From the NCBI GenBank assembly GCA_963815185.1, contig CAWFGC010000003.1, forward strand, positions 1 through 64,000: a stretch of 64,000 bases of DNA, read 5' to 3'. The stretch is from SHZL01 sp963815185. Its GTDB lineage: Bacteria; Pseudomonadota; Gammaproteobacteria; Xanthomonadales; SZUA-36. How positions within the stretch are numbered: position 1 is the first letter of the stretch; every line of letters begins with the position of its first letter. The position numbers were made by a program, and so were the translations under genes. Positions 53,210-62,078 of the stretch are shown in pieces. The notes under the pieces are model-generated. The model was given only the letters and a program-made list of their open reading frames with translations. It was not told the origin of the DNA and did no database searches.

Positions 53210-53619
53210 CAAGCTAACTGACTGGTAGCAGTTAGCGGGAGGAGACGGAACTCTGCCCCTCTTTGCCCAATCAGGGTTCCGGCTCCTTCCAACCTAACAT
53301 TGAACAGGAGGAAGTCCAGAAGGAATTGAAGTTACGGATAACGCCTTGCAGATGATCGATTCACCAGCTGGCATTTTCCGCAGATACAAAGAAACATCGC
53401 CACCTGCAAACTGACTCGAGATCAGTGGATACCGGCTCCTTCTGAAAAGGAGCAAGTACCAGGAAACAGCTTGTTAGCCTGAATGCTTGGGGGACAGGCA
53501 AGAAAAGATCCGCAGCTTAGGGGGAAGACATAGCCCGGATCAGAAAACGATGGCCGCTGTGCCCAGCACAGAAATGGGACATCACTTGAACCACTTGACC
53601 CGGCGCAGGCCGGGTTTTT
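53210..53619 (+). ncRNA. candidate sigma-54-dependent structured noncoding RNA, about 410 nt
   Basis: Bounded by the sigma-54 promoter and an intrinsic terminator. It is rich in GGA and A-rich purine motifs (AGGAGG, AAGGAA, AAGGAG, AGGAAAC, AAGAAAAGA). A stem is formed by GGAGACGGAAC and GTTCCGGCTCC (one mismatch). A second hairpin, GCTCCTT/AAGGAGC, lies at 53435-53453. CCGGCTCCTTC occurs twice (53279 and 53432). Only frames of about 20 codons exist. Size and promoter type recall CrcZ-like RNAs, but I cannot show homology. Confidence 0.5.
53598..53619 (+). terminator. intrinsic terminator of the noncoding RNA
   Basis: ACCCGGC-GCAG-GCCGGGT followed by a T-run (TTTTTATTT). It lies 48 bp before the converging stop of the NYN gene. 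Confidence 0.85.
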
Positions 53620-53667
53620 ATTTGCGGCTCTGTTCCAGCCAGCGGCCCTATCCTGCGACATACTGCA

Positions 53668-54498
53668 CTAATTGACGCCAGTGATGATATAGCCGCCCGA
53701 TTTCTGATCATGATCCATGGTGAGCATACCGCGCGAAGCCATTTCCTCAAGCAGTTTTCCAAATGAACGAAAGCCATGATAACTTTCATTGAAGCCGGGC
53801 TGGCGGCGCTTCAAAGCCTGTTTGATCATGGAACCCCAGATCTTGTCTTCGTCACCGCGCTCACTATAAAGGTCATCGATGGTTTCCAGCACGAGTTCAA
53901 ATGCTCTCTCCTCGCGCGCTTCTTTTTGACCCGCCGTGGCCTTTTCTTCCGTGCCTTTTTCTTCGGCGGCCTTTTCTTCGGCGCCCTTGCGTGTCGCCTT
54001 CTTCTTGCTCGGCTTGCGGCGTTCGGAAACCCGGATCAAGTCGTCGTAATAGATAAATTCATCACAATTGGCGATGAGCAAATCGGAGGTTGAGTTCTTG
54101 ACCCCAACGCCGATGACCTCTTTATTGTTCTCGCGCAGTTTGGATACCAACGGTGAGAAATCGGAGTCGCCGGAAATGATGACGAACGTGTCGACGTGCG
54201 CTTTGGTGTAGCACAAGTCAAGCGCGTCAACCACCATGCGGATGTCAGCGGAATTCTTGCCTGATTGGCGCACGTGGGGTATTTCGATCAACTCGAAAGA
54301 CGCTTCATGCATGTCGCGCTTGAAATCCTTGTAGCGCTCCCAATCGCAATACGCCTTTTTGACCACGATGTTGCCTTTGACCAGCAATCGCTCCAGCACC
54401 TCCTTGATCTCGAATCGGGCGAAATTGGCGTCGCGCACGCCGAGGGCGATATTTTCGAAATCACAGAATAGTGCGAGGTTCTTGGTGCCGTTTGCCAT
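53668..54498 (-). CDS. NYN-domain ribonuclease-like protein with C-terminal LOTUS-type domain
   Basis: A 276-residue protein. The PIN-like NYN domain (residues 5-150) holds acidic residues in LFCDFENIA, SADIRMVVDALDL and ISGDSDFSPLV. A Lys/Glu-rich linker (170-205) follows, then a C-terminal OST-HTH/LOTUS-like RNA-binding domain (SMIKQALKRRQPGFNESYHGF). This architecture suggests an RNase or RNA-binding protein. It converges on the candidate noncoding RNA. Confidence 0.82.
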   Translation of the reverse strand: MANGTKNLALFCDFENIALGVRDANFARFEIKEVLERLLVKGNIVVKKAYCDWERYKDFKRDMHEASFELIEIPHVRQSGKNSADIRMVVDALDLCYTKAHVDTFVIISGDSDFSPLVSKLRENNKEVIGVGVKNSTSDLLIANCDEFIYYDDLIRVSERRKPSKKKATRKGAEEKAAEEKGTEEKATAGQKEAREERAFELVLETIDDLYSERGDEDKIWGSMIKQALKRRQPGFNESYHGFRSFGKLLEEMASRGMLTMDHDQKSGGYIITGVN

Positions 54499-54673
54499 GG
54501 AATGTAATCTTCTCGAAGGGTGGTCTGAGGTGCGTGCAAGCAGGCACAAAGACCCATGAATCCTGGTTTGTCAGTCGACTGTCTGCTCATTCTACTGGAT
54601 ATCAGGCAAACGCGCTCAATGGACCCGGGATGATAAATGCAAAGGAACGGCGTCAAACCGTTATCATGCACGG

Positions 54674-55672
54674 ATGAATGCATCCCCGGTCGACAACACC
54701 CCCTATTACCGCCTGGATCCAGACACCGTCCTGCAATCCATTGAATCCATTGGAATGATTACGGATGGCCGGCTGTTGGCACTCAACAGTTACGAAAACC
54801 GTGTCTACCAGGTGGGTATTGAAGACGCCAACCCGATCGTCGCCAAATTCTACCGCCCGGCACGCTGGACCGACCAGCAAATTTTGGAGGAGCACGCTTT
54901 TTCGCTGGATCTGGCCGCTGCGGAAATACCCCTGATCGCACCGCAAGTACATCAGGGCAACACCCTGCACCAGCACCAGGGTTTTCGCTTTGCCGTGTTC
55001 CGCCGCCAGGGGGGCCATGCGCCCGAACTGGAAAACCGCGACACCCGCCTCTGGTTGGGCCGTTTTATCGGCCGTATCCATGCAGTCGGCGCGAGCAAAC
55101 GCTTTCGCCATCGGCCGTCATTGACGCCCGAGCGCTTCGGCGATCAGTCGGTTGCAACCATCATCAACGGCCAATGGCTGCCGCAACACCTGGAAACCGC
55201 TTTCACCAGCCTGGCCCCGGACCTGATGTCGGCGATTCGCGCCGCCTGGGGAAGGGCCGGTACAAACAAGGGAATTCGCCTGCATGGCGATTGTCACCCC
55301 GGTAATCTGTTGTGGCGCGACGGGCCTTTTTTCGTGGACATGGATGATTGCCAAACCGGCCCGGCGGTGCAGGACCTGTGGATGCTGCTTTCGGGCAGCA
55401 CCACCGAAATGCAGGAGCAAATGGCTGACGTCATTGAAGGCTACCGCCAGTTTATGGATTTTGACCTGCGCGAATTGCAGCTGATCGAAGCCCTGCGCAC
55501 CTTGCGCATGCTGCATCACGCGGCCTGGCTGGCGCGGCGCTGGGAAGATCCCGCCTTTCCGATCGCTTTCCCCTGGTTTGGCGAGCCGCGCTACTGGGAG
55601 ACGTTCATCCTGAGCTTGCGCGAACAATTGTCCGCTTTGCAGGAACCGGCGCTGGAGCTTCCATTTTATTAG
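54674..55672 (+). CDS. srkA: stress response kinase A (YihE-like Ser/Thr kinase)
   Basis: A 332-residue kinase of the aminoglycoside-phosphotransferase fold. ALNSYENRVYQVG and VAKFYRPARWT bind ATP, the catalytic loop is LHGDCHPGNLLW, and the metal aspartate is in FVDMDDCQTGPAVQDLWM. SrkA protects against envelope stress and death signalling. Confidence 0.92.
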   Translation: MNASPVDNTPYYRLDPDTVLQSIESIGMITDGRLLALNSYENRVYQVGIEDANPIVAKFYRPARWTDQQILEEHAFSLDLAAAEIPLIAPQVHQGNTLHQHQGFRFAVFRRQGGHAPELENRDTRLWLGRFIGRIHAVGASKRFRHRPSLTPERFGDQSVATIINGQWLPQHLETAFTSLAPDLMSAIRAAWGRAGTNKGIRLHGDCHPGNLLWRDGPFFVDMDDCQTGPAVQDLWMLLSGSTTEMQEQMADVIEGYRQFMDFDLRELQLIEALRTLRMLHHAAWLARRWEDPAFPIAFPWFGEPRYWETFILSLREQLSALQEPALELPFY

Positions 55673-55710
55673 GGAACCTCTGCGGACCAGCCGGTAAGGC
55701 GGCTGCCCTG

Positions 55711-55932
55711 TCAGTAATGCGGTGGTATTTCCACGCCAGCAGCCGCTCCTGCAACGACGGCGACATCATCGAATTCCTTGATCCGCTCGGCAAGTTCGGC
55801 AAGTTGCCGTTTCAGCGCAAGCATTTCGCCGTCCTGCCGCGCCACCACCTGATTCAGGTTCTCGATGATGTCTTCCTGGAAAGCCAGGCGGCTTTCCAGT
55901 TCATCCATGCGCTGGTCGGTCAGAATCGACAT
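55711..55932 (-). CDS. slyX: SlyX protein
   Basis: A 73-residue coiled coil (LESRLAFQEDIIENLNQVVARQD, with heptads to about residue 50) ending in the family's PPHY. The function is unknown. Its start overlaps the VOC gene stop by one base. Confidence 0.88.
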   Translation of the reverse strand: MSILTDQRMDELESRLAFQEDIIENLNQVVARQDGEMLALKRQLAELAERIKEFDDVAVVAGAAAGVEIPPHY

Positions 55933-56324
55933 TACGGCGGCTGCCACAATTCAACCCGATTCCCATCCGGGTCTACAAACCAGCCGAAGCGCCCGAAGTC
56001 ATGTTCCTCACGATTCGGCAGAACCTGTGCTCCGGCGCTCGCCACGTTGCTCAAAGCGGAATCCAGATCATCGACCACCAGATTGATCATGTAACTTTGG
56101 CCCGAATCTCCAAAATACTCCGTATCCGCGGCAAACACGCTCCACACCGTGAAGCCCTGGGCAGGCATGTCGGCCGGGGCGAAGCTGGTGCCAAAAGTCG
56201 TGCCCCAGGATTCGATGCCAATGCCCAGGTGTTCGGCATACCACTGACCCAGTTTTTGCGGATCTTTGGACCGAAAAAAAACGCCGCCGACACCCAGCAC
56301 GCGACCCACCTTCTGTTGGCTCAT
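55932..56324 (-). CDS. VOC-family (glyoxalase/bleomycin-resistance-fold) protein
   Basis: A 130-residue protein with paired beta-alpha-beta-beta-beta units: VGGVFFRSKDPQKLGQWYAEHLG at the start and FVDPDGNRVELWQPP at the end. The metal glutamate is in VELW, and the first-position ligand histidine is replaced by phenylalanine. The substrate is unknown. ATG at 56324 follows a GGACAAC stretch. Confidence 0.82.
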   Translation of the reverse strand: MSQQKVGRVLGVGGVFFRSKDPQKLGQWYAEHLGIGIESWGTTFGTSFAPADMPAQGFTVWSVFAADTEYFGDSGQSYMINLVVDDLDSALSNVASAGAQVLPNREEHDFGRFGWFVDPDGNRVELWQPP

Positions 56325-56352
56325 CTTGTTGTCCTGTTGAACAATCCGCTGT

Positions 56353-57102
56353 CTATTTCTGGTCCCGGAACACCGATTCGAATAACAGTCGCATGTGATC
56401 CCAGGAACTCTGGTCGGCCAGCGCATTGTATTTCAGCGGCAGGTTGAATTTCTCGCCATTCACCGTGGCCGCGGGATTGGTAAAACCGTGCAGCGCCCCG
56501 GGAAAATTGATGAACTGGTAGTCGGCACCCGCGCGCTCCATTTCTTCCTTGAACGCTTTGATGGCCTCGGCCGGAACAAAGGTATCATCTTCGCCGTTGT
56601 AGGCCACGATGCGGGCAGTGATTTTGCTGTCCACCGCTTCTTGCGCGACGCCCAGGGGCAAACTGCCGTGGAACGAAGCCACGGCATCCAGTTCTGCGCC
56701 GTAGCGAGCCATGTGCAATACGACACCTCCTCCGAAGCAGTAACCTATGGCCGCAATTTTTTCCGGGTCCACCGTGGGCTGGGCCTTGATCGTATCCAGT
56801 GCTGCACTGAATCTGTCCCTGGCGCCGGGCAGATCGTTCAGCACTCCGGTCATGAGCTTTTCCGCCTCCTGCGGGTGACTGGCTGTCTTGCCTTCTCCAT
56901 ACATGTCCACCGCCATGGCGGTATACCCCAACTCAGCCAGCATTTTTGCCCGCTTGCGAACATTATCGGTGATACCCCACCATTCGTGGACCACCAGGAC
57001 GCCTGGCCGTTGCCCTTCGATGCCTGCATCCCAGGCAAGGTAGCCCTTCAAGTTGATGCCGTCTGCGCTGTATTCGATTTCCTGCGTTTTAATCTCTGCC
57101 AT
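56353..57102 (-). CDS. dienelactone hydrolase family protein
   Basis: A 249-residue alpha/beta hydrolase with cysteine nucleophile GYCFGGGV near residue 122, the acid in YNGEDDTFVP and the histidine in GALHGFTNP. HEWWGI and VDMYGEGK are typical of the family. The natural substrate is probably not a chlorocatechol product, as no such pathway is nearby. It lies upstream of the VOC and slyX genes on the same strand. Confidence 0.86.
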   Translation of the reverse strand: MAEIKTQEIEYSADGINLKGYLAWDAGIEGQRPGVLVVHEWWGITDNVRKRAKMLAELGYTAMAVDMYGEGKTASHPQEAEKLMTGVLNDLPGARDRFSAALDTIKAQPTVDPEKIAAIGYCFGGGVVLHMARYGAELDAVASFHGSLPLGVAQEAVDSKITARIVAYNGEDDTFVPAEAIKAFKEEMERAGADYQFINFPGALHGFTNPAATVNGEKFNLPLKYNALADQSSWDHMRLLFESVFRDQK

Positions 57103-57353
57103 TGTCAAACCTGCATTTGATGTCATGAATAAAGTCAGTATAGTCCGAATCACCGGAATATCACTTTCCGTGATTCAGTCCGAAAGTGCGGAATCTCGAT
57201 AGTAAACCATTGCCTGGTGCGCCTGTAAAAATGCCGGCGACTTGACCTGCCGCACCCTGCGGAAGCAGGATGGCCATGGTCTTGAGGGACAAGCCCACTT
57301 GCGATGACTATGAAAAGGCCCCAGTTATCAGGACTGTGAATGAGGACATGATG

Positions 57354-57737
57354 ATGAGTAATTCAGAAAGTAACGAAATCCAGATGAATGCTGAAGGAAT
57401 GTATCGCGAAGAGACGTTTACGGACAACACGGTTGGAACACTGCGGCGGCTTACGCCCGTCAAGTCCAGCGGCGAGCCTGACAGCACGCGTTCAATCCAG
57501 TACATTGGATCGACCCAGGTCATGACCCAGGCCGGCCCTTTGCCGCTGTCCTTTGAAATCGAAGCGAAATCCATGACCGAAGCGATCGCTGCCTTCGGCG
57601 CAAGCGCAAGGACGGCCTTCGAAAAGACCATGGAAGAACTGCGTGAATTGCAGCGCCAGCAAGCCTCTTCAATTGTAGTGCCTGGTGCTGCAGGCGGCAT
57701 GGGCGGCGGCGCAGGCGGTAATATCCGGATGCGCTGA
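57354..57737 (+). CDS. conserved hypothetical cytoplasmic protein
   Basis: A 127-residue protein with a conserved-looking core (RSIQYIGSTQVMTQAGPLPL, then a helical region ending in FEKTMEELRELQRQQASSIV) and a Gly/Met-rich tail. I do not know its function. Three ATGs stand in a row, and 57354 is preferred because GAGGA lies seven bases before it. Confidence 0.6.
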   Translation: MSNSESNEIQMNAEGMYREETFTDNTVGTLRRLTPVKSSGEPDSTRSIQYIGSTQVMTQAGPLPLSFEIEAKSMTEAIAAFGASARTAFEKTMEELRELQRQQASSIVVPGAAGGMGGGAGGNIRMR

Positions 57738-57765
57738 GGGCTCGATTCCCGAGGGCAAGTCGACA

Positions 57766-58624
57766 ATGAACAGGAAGGTTCTCCATTGTGCTCTATGCGC
57801 GCTGCTGCTGAGCTGCAGCCAAATGACCCGGGCAGCGGAGGACATGTTGTGGCGTGAGGTCGATCCGGAAAACACCGTTTTCATGGATTTGGCGCAGGGC
57901 CGGGTCGTTATCGAACTGAACCCGACATTCGCTCCGAAGACCGTCGCCCAGTTCAAGCGCTTGGTGCAGAGCCGTTTCTATGATGGTCTCAGCTTTTACC
58001 GCGTGATCGATGGCTTTGTGGCCCAGGGCGGCGACGGCAGCGACCTGGGCGAACTCAGCGAAGTCCCGCTGATCGATGCCGAATTCGAACTCGACTGGTC
58101 GGACAAGCTACCGTTCGTGCAAGTACAGGAACCGGACCTGTTTGCGGCTCAAACCGGTTTCATAGACGGTTTCGCTGCGGCACGCGATGAGCGGCACGAA
58201 AAAGTCTGGCTGACGCACTGCCCGGGGGTTATCGCCATGGCCCGCAATAATGACCCGGACTCCAGCCGCACGGATTTTTATTTTGTCATTGGCCAGGCGC
58301 CACGCTACCTCGATCGCAACCTCAACATATTTGGCCGCGTCGTGGATGGCATGGAATTCGTGCAACGGATTCAGCGCGGCCCGGCCGACAACAACGGCGT
58401 CTTCAGGGACGAAACGGCCAGCACCCGCATTCTTTCGATGAAACTATTGAGTGAGTACCCCGAAGAAGAACAACTCAAGGTTTTCGTCATGGACACAAAC
58501 AGCAAGGCCTTTGCAGATGTGCTCACCGACCGCCGCACACGCAAAGCAGAAGTTTTTTCATCACCAGCCCCCGCCGGTGCTGGATGTCTGCCAGGTTCCG
58601 GTCGGCGCCCGCCTCACCAAGTAG
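57766..58624 (+). CDS. exported cyclophilin-type peptidyl-prolyl isomerase, frameshifted at the end
   Basis: A signal-bearing cyclophilin (signal to about residue 24). VVIELNPTFAPKTVAQFKRLV, FYDGLSFYRVIDGFVAQGG and FGRVVDGMEFVQRI are intact. As given, the frame runs to 58686 with an unlike tail. Removing one T from the six at 58553-58558 gives KAEVFHHQPPPVLDV, then CQVPVGARLTK and a stop at 58624. The isomerase assists folding in the periplasm. Confidence 0.87.
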
Positions 58625-58715
58625 GAACTGAAGTAGGAACTGCGGCGGCCTGCTTAGCGCCAGAGGCTGATGCAAATTCTTCGTGACACCATGCGGCGGC
58701 AGTGGCCTGTAGGTT

Positions 58716-60491
58716 CTAATCCACACCAAATTGCAATGCTGCAAGGCGAGCGTATAGCAAATTGCCGTCAATCAATTCCTGGTGCGTACCCACCGCCTGC
58801 ACCCGTCCCTGGTTCATCACGACAATCCGATCCACTTTTTTGACCGTGGCGAGGCGGTGTGCGATGACCAGAGTGGTGCGGTTGTGCATCAACCCTTCCA
58901 GCGCCTGCTGCACCAGCAGTTCGCTTTCTGCATCCAGCGAACTGGTGGCTTCATCCAGCAGCAGGATCGGCGGGTCTTTCAAAATGGCCCGGGCAATGGC
59001 AATTCGTTGCCGTTGCCCGCCGGACAAGCGTGTGCCGCGTTCACCCAGGAAGGTGGCATAAGCTTGCGGCAAGTCGCGCAGGAAACCGTCGGCAGCCGCC
59101 AGCACGGCGGCCTGTCGTACTTCGTCATCACTGGCCCCGGGACGGCCGTAGCGGATGTTCTCCATCGCGCTGTCGCCGAACAGGACGGTTTCCTGCGGAA
59201 CCAGACCGATCTGACCGCGCAATTCACGCGGATCCAGCCGGGAAATATCGACATCGTCGATCAGGATGCGTCCTTTGGAGGCATCATAGAACCGCAGCAA
59301 GAGCTGGAATGCCGTGCTCTTGCCCGCTCCGGAGGGGCCCACGATGGCCACCGTCTCACCCGGTCTGACCGTCAGGTCAAAATCGTCCAGGGCCCAGGAT
59401 TCGGGACGGGACGGGTAGCTGAAACTGAGTTTCTCGAAGTGAATGCCACCTGCCACTCGTGGCGGTAAATGCAAAGCCGGCACCGGTGCCTTTATGGCCG
59501 GTTCTGCCCGCAGTAATTCCGCCAGCCGTTCCATCGCGCCGGCCGCACGCTGAATCTCACCCCACAGGCTACTCAGGGTCGTCGCCGCCATGCCCACGAA
59601 CATCGCATACATCAGGAACTGACCCAGTTGCCCGCCGGTCATGGTGCCGGCCAGCACCGAGCGGGAACCCACCCACAAGATCACCGTAATGGCAGTAAAA
59701 ATTAGCGCCAGGGACATAGCAGTCAGACCCGCATTCATGCGCAGGCGCCGCACGGCCGTCTGAAAACTGGAGTGGACGGAATCGCGGTAGCGTTCCGTCT
59801 GCAAATCTTCCAGCGTAAAGGCCTGTACGGTCTGCATGGCATTGAGCGTCTCACCCGCCAATGCGCTGGTATCCGCCACCCGATCCTGAGACTGGCGCGA
59901 AAGCGTCCTTATTCTGCGTCCCACCACAATAACCGGGATCACCACCACCGGTATCCCGATCAGGATGTTGGCGGCCAGAGTTGGACTGGTCATTACCAGC
60001 AGAACGAGACCGCCCATCAGATTGAGTGAGGAGCGCAGGGCCATGGACAGACCCACGCCGGATATGCTCTGCACCAGGGTCGTGTCGGTCGTCAGGCGTG
60101 ACAGCACCTCGCCGGTGCGGGTGACTTCGAAAAACGCCGGATCCATATGAATCACGCGGCGATACACGGCGTTGCGGATATCGGCCACGACGCGCTCGCC
60201 CAACCAGGTCACGAGATAATATCGCAGTGCGGCAAACAAGCTGAACACCAACGCGGCCGCCAGGAACCAGCCGAAATAACGATTCACGGTGCCTACATCC
60301 TGTGCAATGAACCCATTGTCGATCAGGTAACGCAAGGCGATGGGCAGCGCAAGCATGGCGCCCGAAGCAATGACCAGCGCGCCCAGCGCCGCCAGCAGCG
60401 TGGACTTGTACTGCCGGATAAACGGCAGCAGCGCGCGCAAGGGTCGCAGCGATTTCGCCTTGGGGCGTTCGCTATTTGCATTTTCAGCCAT
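58716..60491 (-). CDS. ABC transporter, fused permease and ATPase (MsbA-like)
   Basis: A 591-residue half-transporter with six membrane helices (residues 25-300), then the ATPase: Walker A GPSGAGKSTAFQLL, signature RLSGGQRQRIAIARA, Walker B ILLLDEATSSLD and the H-loop IAHRLATV. It works as a homodimer. It is close to the lipid/multidrug exporters often called ABC transporter transmembrane region, with 36-39% type similarity expected to MsbA, though I could not measure it. GAGAGGAG precedes the ATG at 60491. Confidence 0.87.
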   Translation of the reverse strand: MAENANSERPKAKSLRPLRALLPFIRQYKSTLLAALGALVIASGAMLALPIALRYLIDNGFIAQDVGTVNRYFGWFLAAALVFSLFAALRYYLVTWLGERVVADIRNAVYRRVIHMDPAFFEVTRTGEVLSRLTTDTTLVQSISGVGLSMALRSSLNLMGGLVLLVMTSPTLAANILIGIPVVVIPVIVVGRRIRTLSRQSQDRVADTSALAGETLNAMQTVQAFTLEDLQTERYRDSVHSSFQTAVRRLRMNAGLTAMSLALIFTAITVILWVGSRSVLAGTMTGGQLGQFLMYAMFVGMAATTLSSLWGEIQRAAGAMERLAELLRAEPAIKAPVPALHLPPRVAGGIHFEKLSFSYPSRPESWALDDFDLTVRPGETVAIVGPSGAGKSTAFQLLLRFYDASKGRILIDDVDISRLDPRELRGQIGLVPQETVLFGDSAMENIRYGRPGASDDEVRQAAVLAAADGFLRDLPQAYATFLGERGTRLSGGQRQRIAIARAILKDPPILLLDEATSSLDAESELLVQQALEGLMHNRTTLVIAHRLATVKKVDRIVVMNQGRVQAVGTHQELIDGNLLYARLAALQFGVD

Positions 60492-60687
60492 GCTGTCTGC
60501 TCCTCTCGGACTCGCGGCAAAAAACCTCGCCTGCATCGTGCAGGCTTACACATGGGGGCAAGGGCGAACCGATGGAAGGGCGCACAAAACAGCACCGCAT
60601 CGACGGTGGGGTTCAACGATGAGGCTTGGAGTTTAAGGAGGCGGTGGGTTGTTGCCAGCCCAAAAGCCGGCCCGGGCGATCAGCCAG

Positions 60688-60930
60688 TTAGTTCTTGAGT
60701 CCGGCTTTCAGGCGCTTGTAACTCCTCTTGAGTTCTTCACCGAGCAATTGCAATGCGTCGCCCACGGATTCTGCGCTTTCCTCCAGCCCGGCCCGACTGG
60801 AAAAGGTTTTCCATTTGGCATCCAGTTCCTTCCATTCCTGTTTGGCATCCATCGAGGCAAGATGCATTTTCAGTTCCAGTTCGTCGCGCAGTTTCTTCAG
60901 ATCCCGATTCAAGTCGTGCAGGTCGGCCAT
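60688..60930 (-). CDS. small helical hypothetical protein
   Basis: An 80-residue, charged, almost wholly helical protein (LNRDLKKLRDELELKMHLAS, then EESAESVGDALQLLGEELKRSY). It is possibly a coiled-coil stress or membrane-associated protein. AGGAG sits before ATG 60930, so I prefer it to an ATG 12 codons upstream. It is upstream of, and on the same strand as, the ABC gene, with 196 bp between them that hold no gene. Confidence 0.6.
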   Translation of the reverse strand: MADLHDLNRDLKKLRDELELKMHLASMDAKQEWKELDAKWKTFSSRAGLEESAESVGDALQLLGEELKRSYKRLKAGLKN

Positions 60931-61036
60931 GATGTGCTCCTGGATATCCAAGTCACCATCCATCATGTTAGTTTAGATCGGCAGTTCCTGTTTGACACAC
61001 GTCATTCGCATCGAAAAAACCTGGAATCCGATCACC

Positions 61037-62014
61037 ATGCACATTCTCGCAGCCGATATCGGCGGCACCCATGCCCGATTCGCCGCGGCAACAGTGGACA
61101 CTTCATACAAGCTGGACCTGGGCCCGCTGTTTTCTTTCGAAACCCGGCAGCCGGGAGTCCATTCGTTTGGCGAGTTCTGGGACACATTCCGCCGCCTGGC
61201 TCCAAGTGAGCTGGCGGAGACCCGCTCCTTCGACGCCATTGCGCTGGCCCTGGCAGGCTCGGTCGATGGAGACTCAGCCGTTCTGCCGAACATCGATTGG
61301 GACATTTCCGCCAACGAGACCCGCACAGTCCCGCGTCTATACCTGCTGAACGATTTTGTCGCCCAGGGGCATGCGCTGACTGTTCCCGGTGCGCTGACGA
61401 ACCTGGAAGTGATAAGGGCCGGGGAGGAGACCGAAACGGGCAATATTGCATTGATCGGAGCCGGAACCGGATTGGGCCATTGTGCCGTGTTGACCCAGCC
61501 TGGACAGGATTCCGGCGCCCACCGTTACTGGGTAGCCGGCTCAGAAGCCGGGCATGCCACATTTGCTTTTCAGGGCGACCAGGAAAGAGCCATCGAGCAG
61601 CGCTGGCTGGAACGCTCCGGAAAGCGCTGGCTCAGCAACGATGATGTTGTCAGCGGGCCCGGTGCGGCACGGCTGTATGCCTGCCTGAATGGCGAGGTCG
61701 TCACCCCGGCACAGGCGCTGGCAGATGAACACAGCGTAACGGCGGAAGTTTTCAGCCGCTTTTATGCGCGGGCCTGCCGCAATCACTGTCTCAGCGTGTT
61801 TCCTGTGCGCTGCCTGGTCCTGTCCGGCGGGCTCGCGGCACGCAATCCATACCTGGTGCGCTCGGCTGCCTTCCAGGAATCATTTGACGACGGTGAGCAT
61901 TATCGCCCGCAATTGGCGCGCATTCCCATCAGGCTGAACACAGATGATTGCCTGGGTATACGCGGAGCCGCCATTTACGCAGCGCGGCTAACCAAGGCGC
62001 GTCAGGCCAGTTGA
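61037..62014 (+). CDS. glk: glucokinase
   Basis: A 325-residue ROK-unrelated Glk-type glucokinase. The phosphate loop is LAADIGGTHARFA, catalytic LLNDFVAQGHAL, adenosine region ALIGAGTGLGHC, substrate glutamate in VAGSEAGH and late LVLSGGLAARNP. It phosphorylates glucose. ATG at 61037 places the motif at the normal N-terminus. Confidence 0.92.
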   Translation: MHILAADIGGTHARFAAATVDTSYKLDLGPLFSFETRQPGVHSFGEFWDTFRRLAPSELAETRSFDAIALALAGSVDGDSAVLPNIDWDISANETRTVPRLYLLNDFVAQGHALTVPGALTNLEVIRAGEETETGNIALIGAGTGLGHCAVLTQPGQDSGAHRYWVAGSEAGHATFAFQGDQERAIEQRWLERSGKRWLSNDDVVSGPGAARLYACLNGEVVTPAQALADEHSVTAEVFSRFYARACRNHCLSVFPVRCLVLSGGLAARNPYLVRSAAFQESFDDGEHYRPQLARIPIRLNTDDCLGIRGAAIYAARLTKARQAS

Positions 62015-62078
62015 GTCCGGGCCGCAGCAGTGACGATATACCAGAGCCAATCTGCGGGCAGCGACGGGTAAGGCAAAG

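Noticed and set aside
53300..53320. Possible RNase P RNA (GAGGAAGTCC motif)
   Set aside because: Only this short stretch resembles RNase P. The other conserved elements (ACAGAA, GGTAAGAGCGCACC-like) are missing.
53348..53412. 20-codon frame in the noncoding RNA region
   Set aside because: No ribosome site and no similarity. Such short frames are expected by chance.
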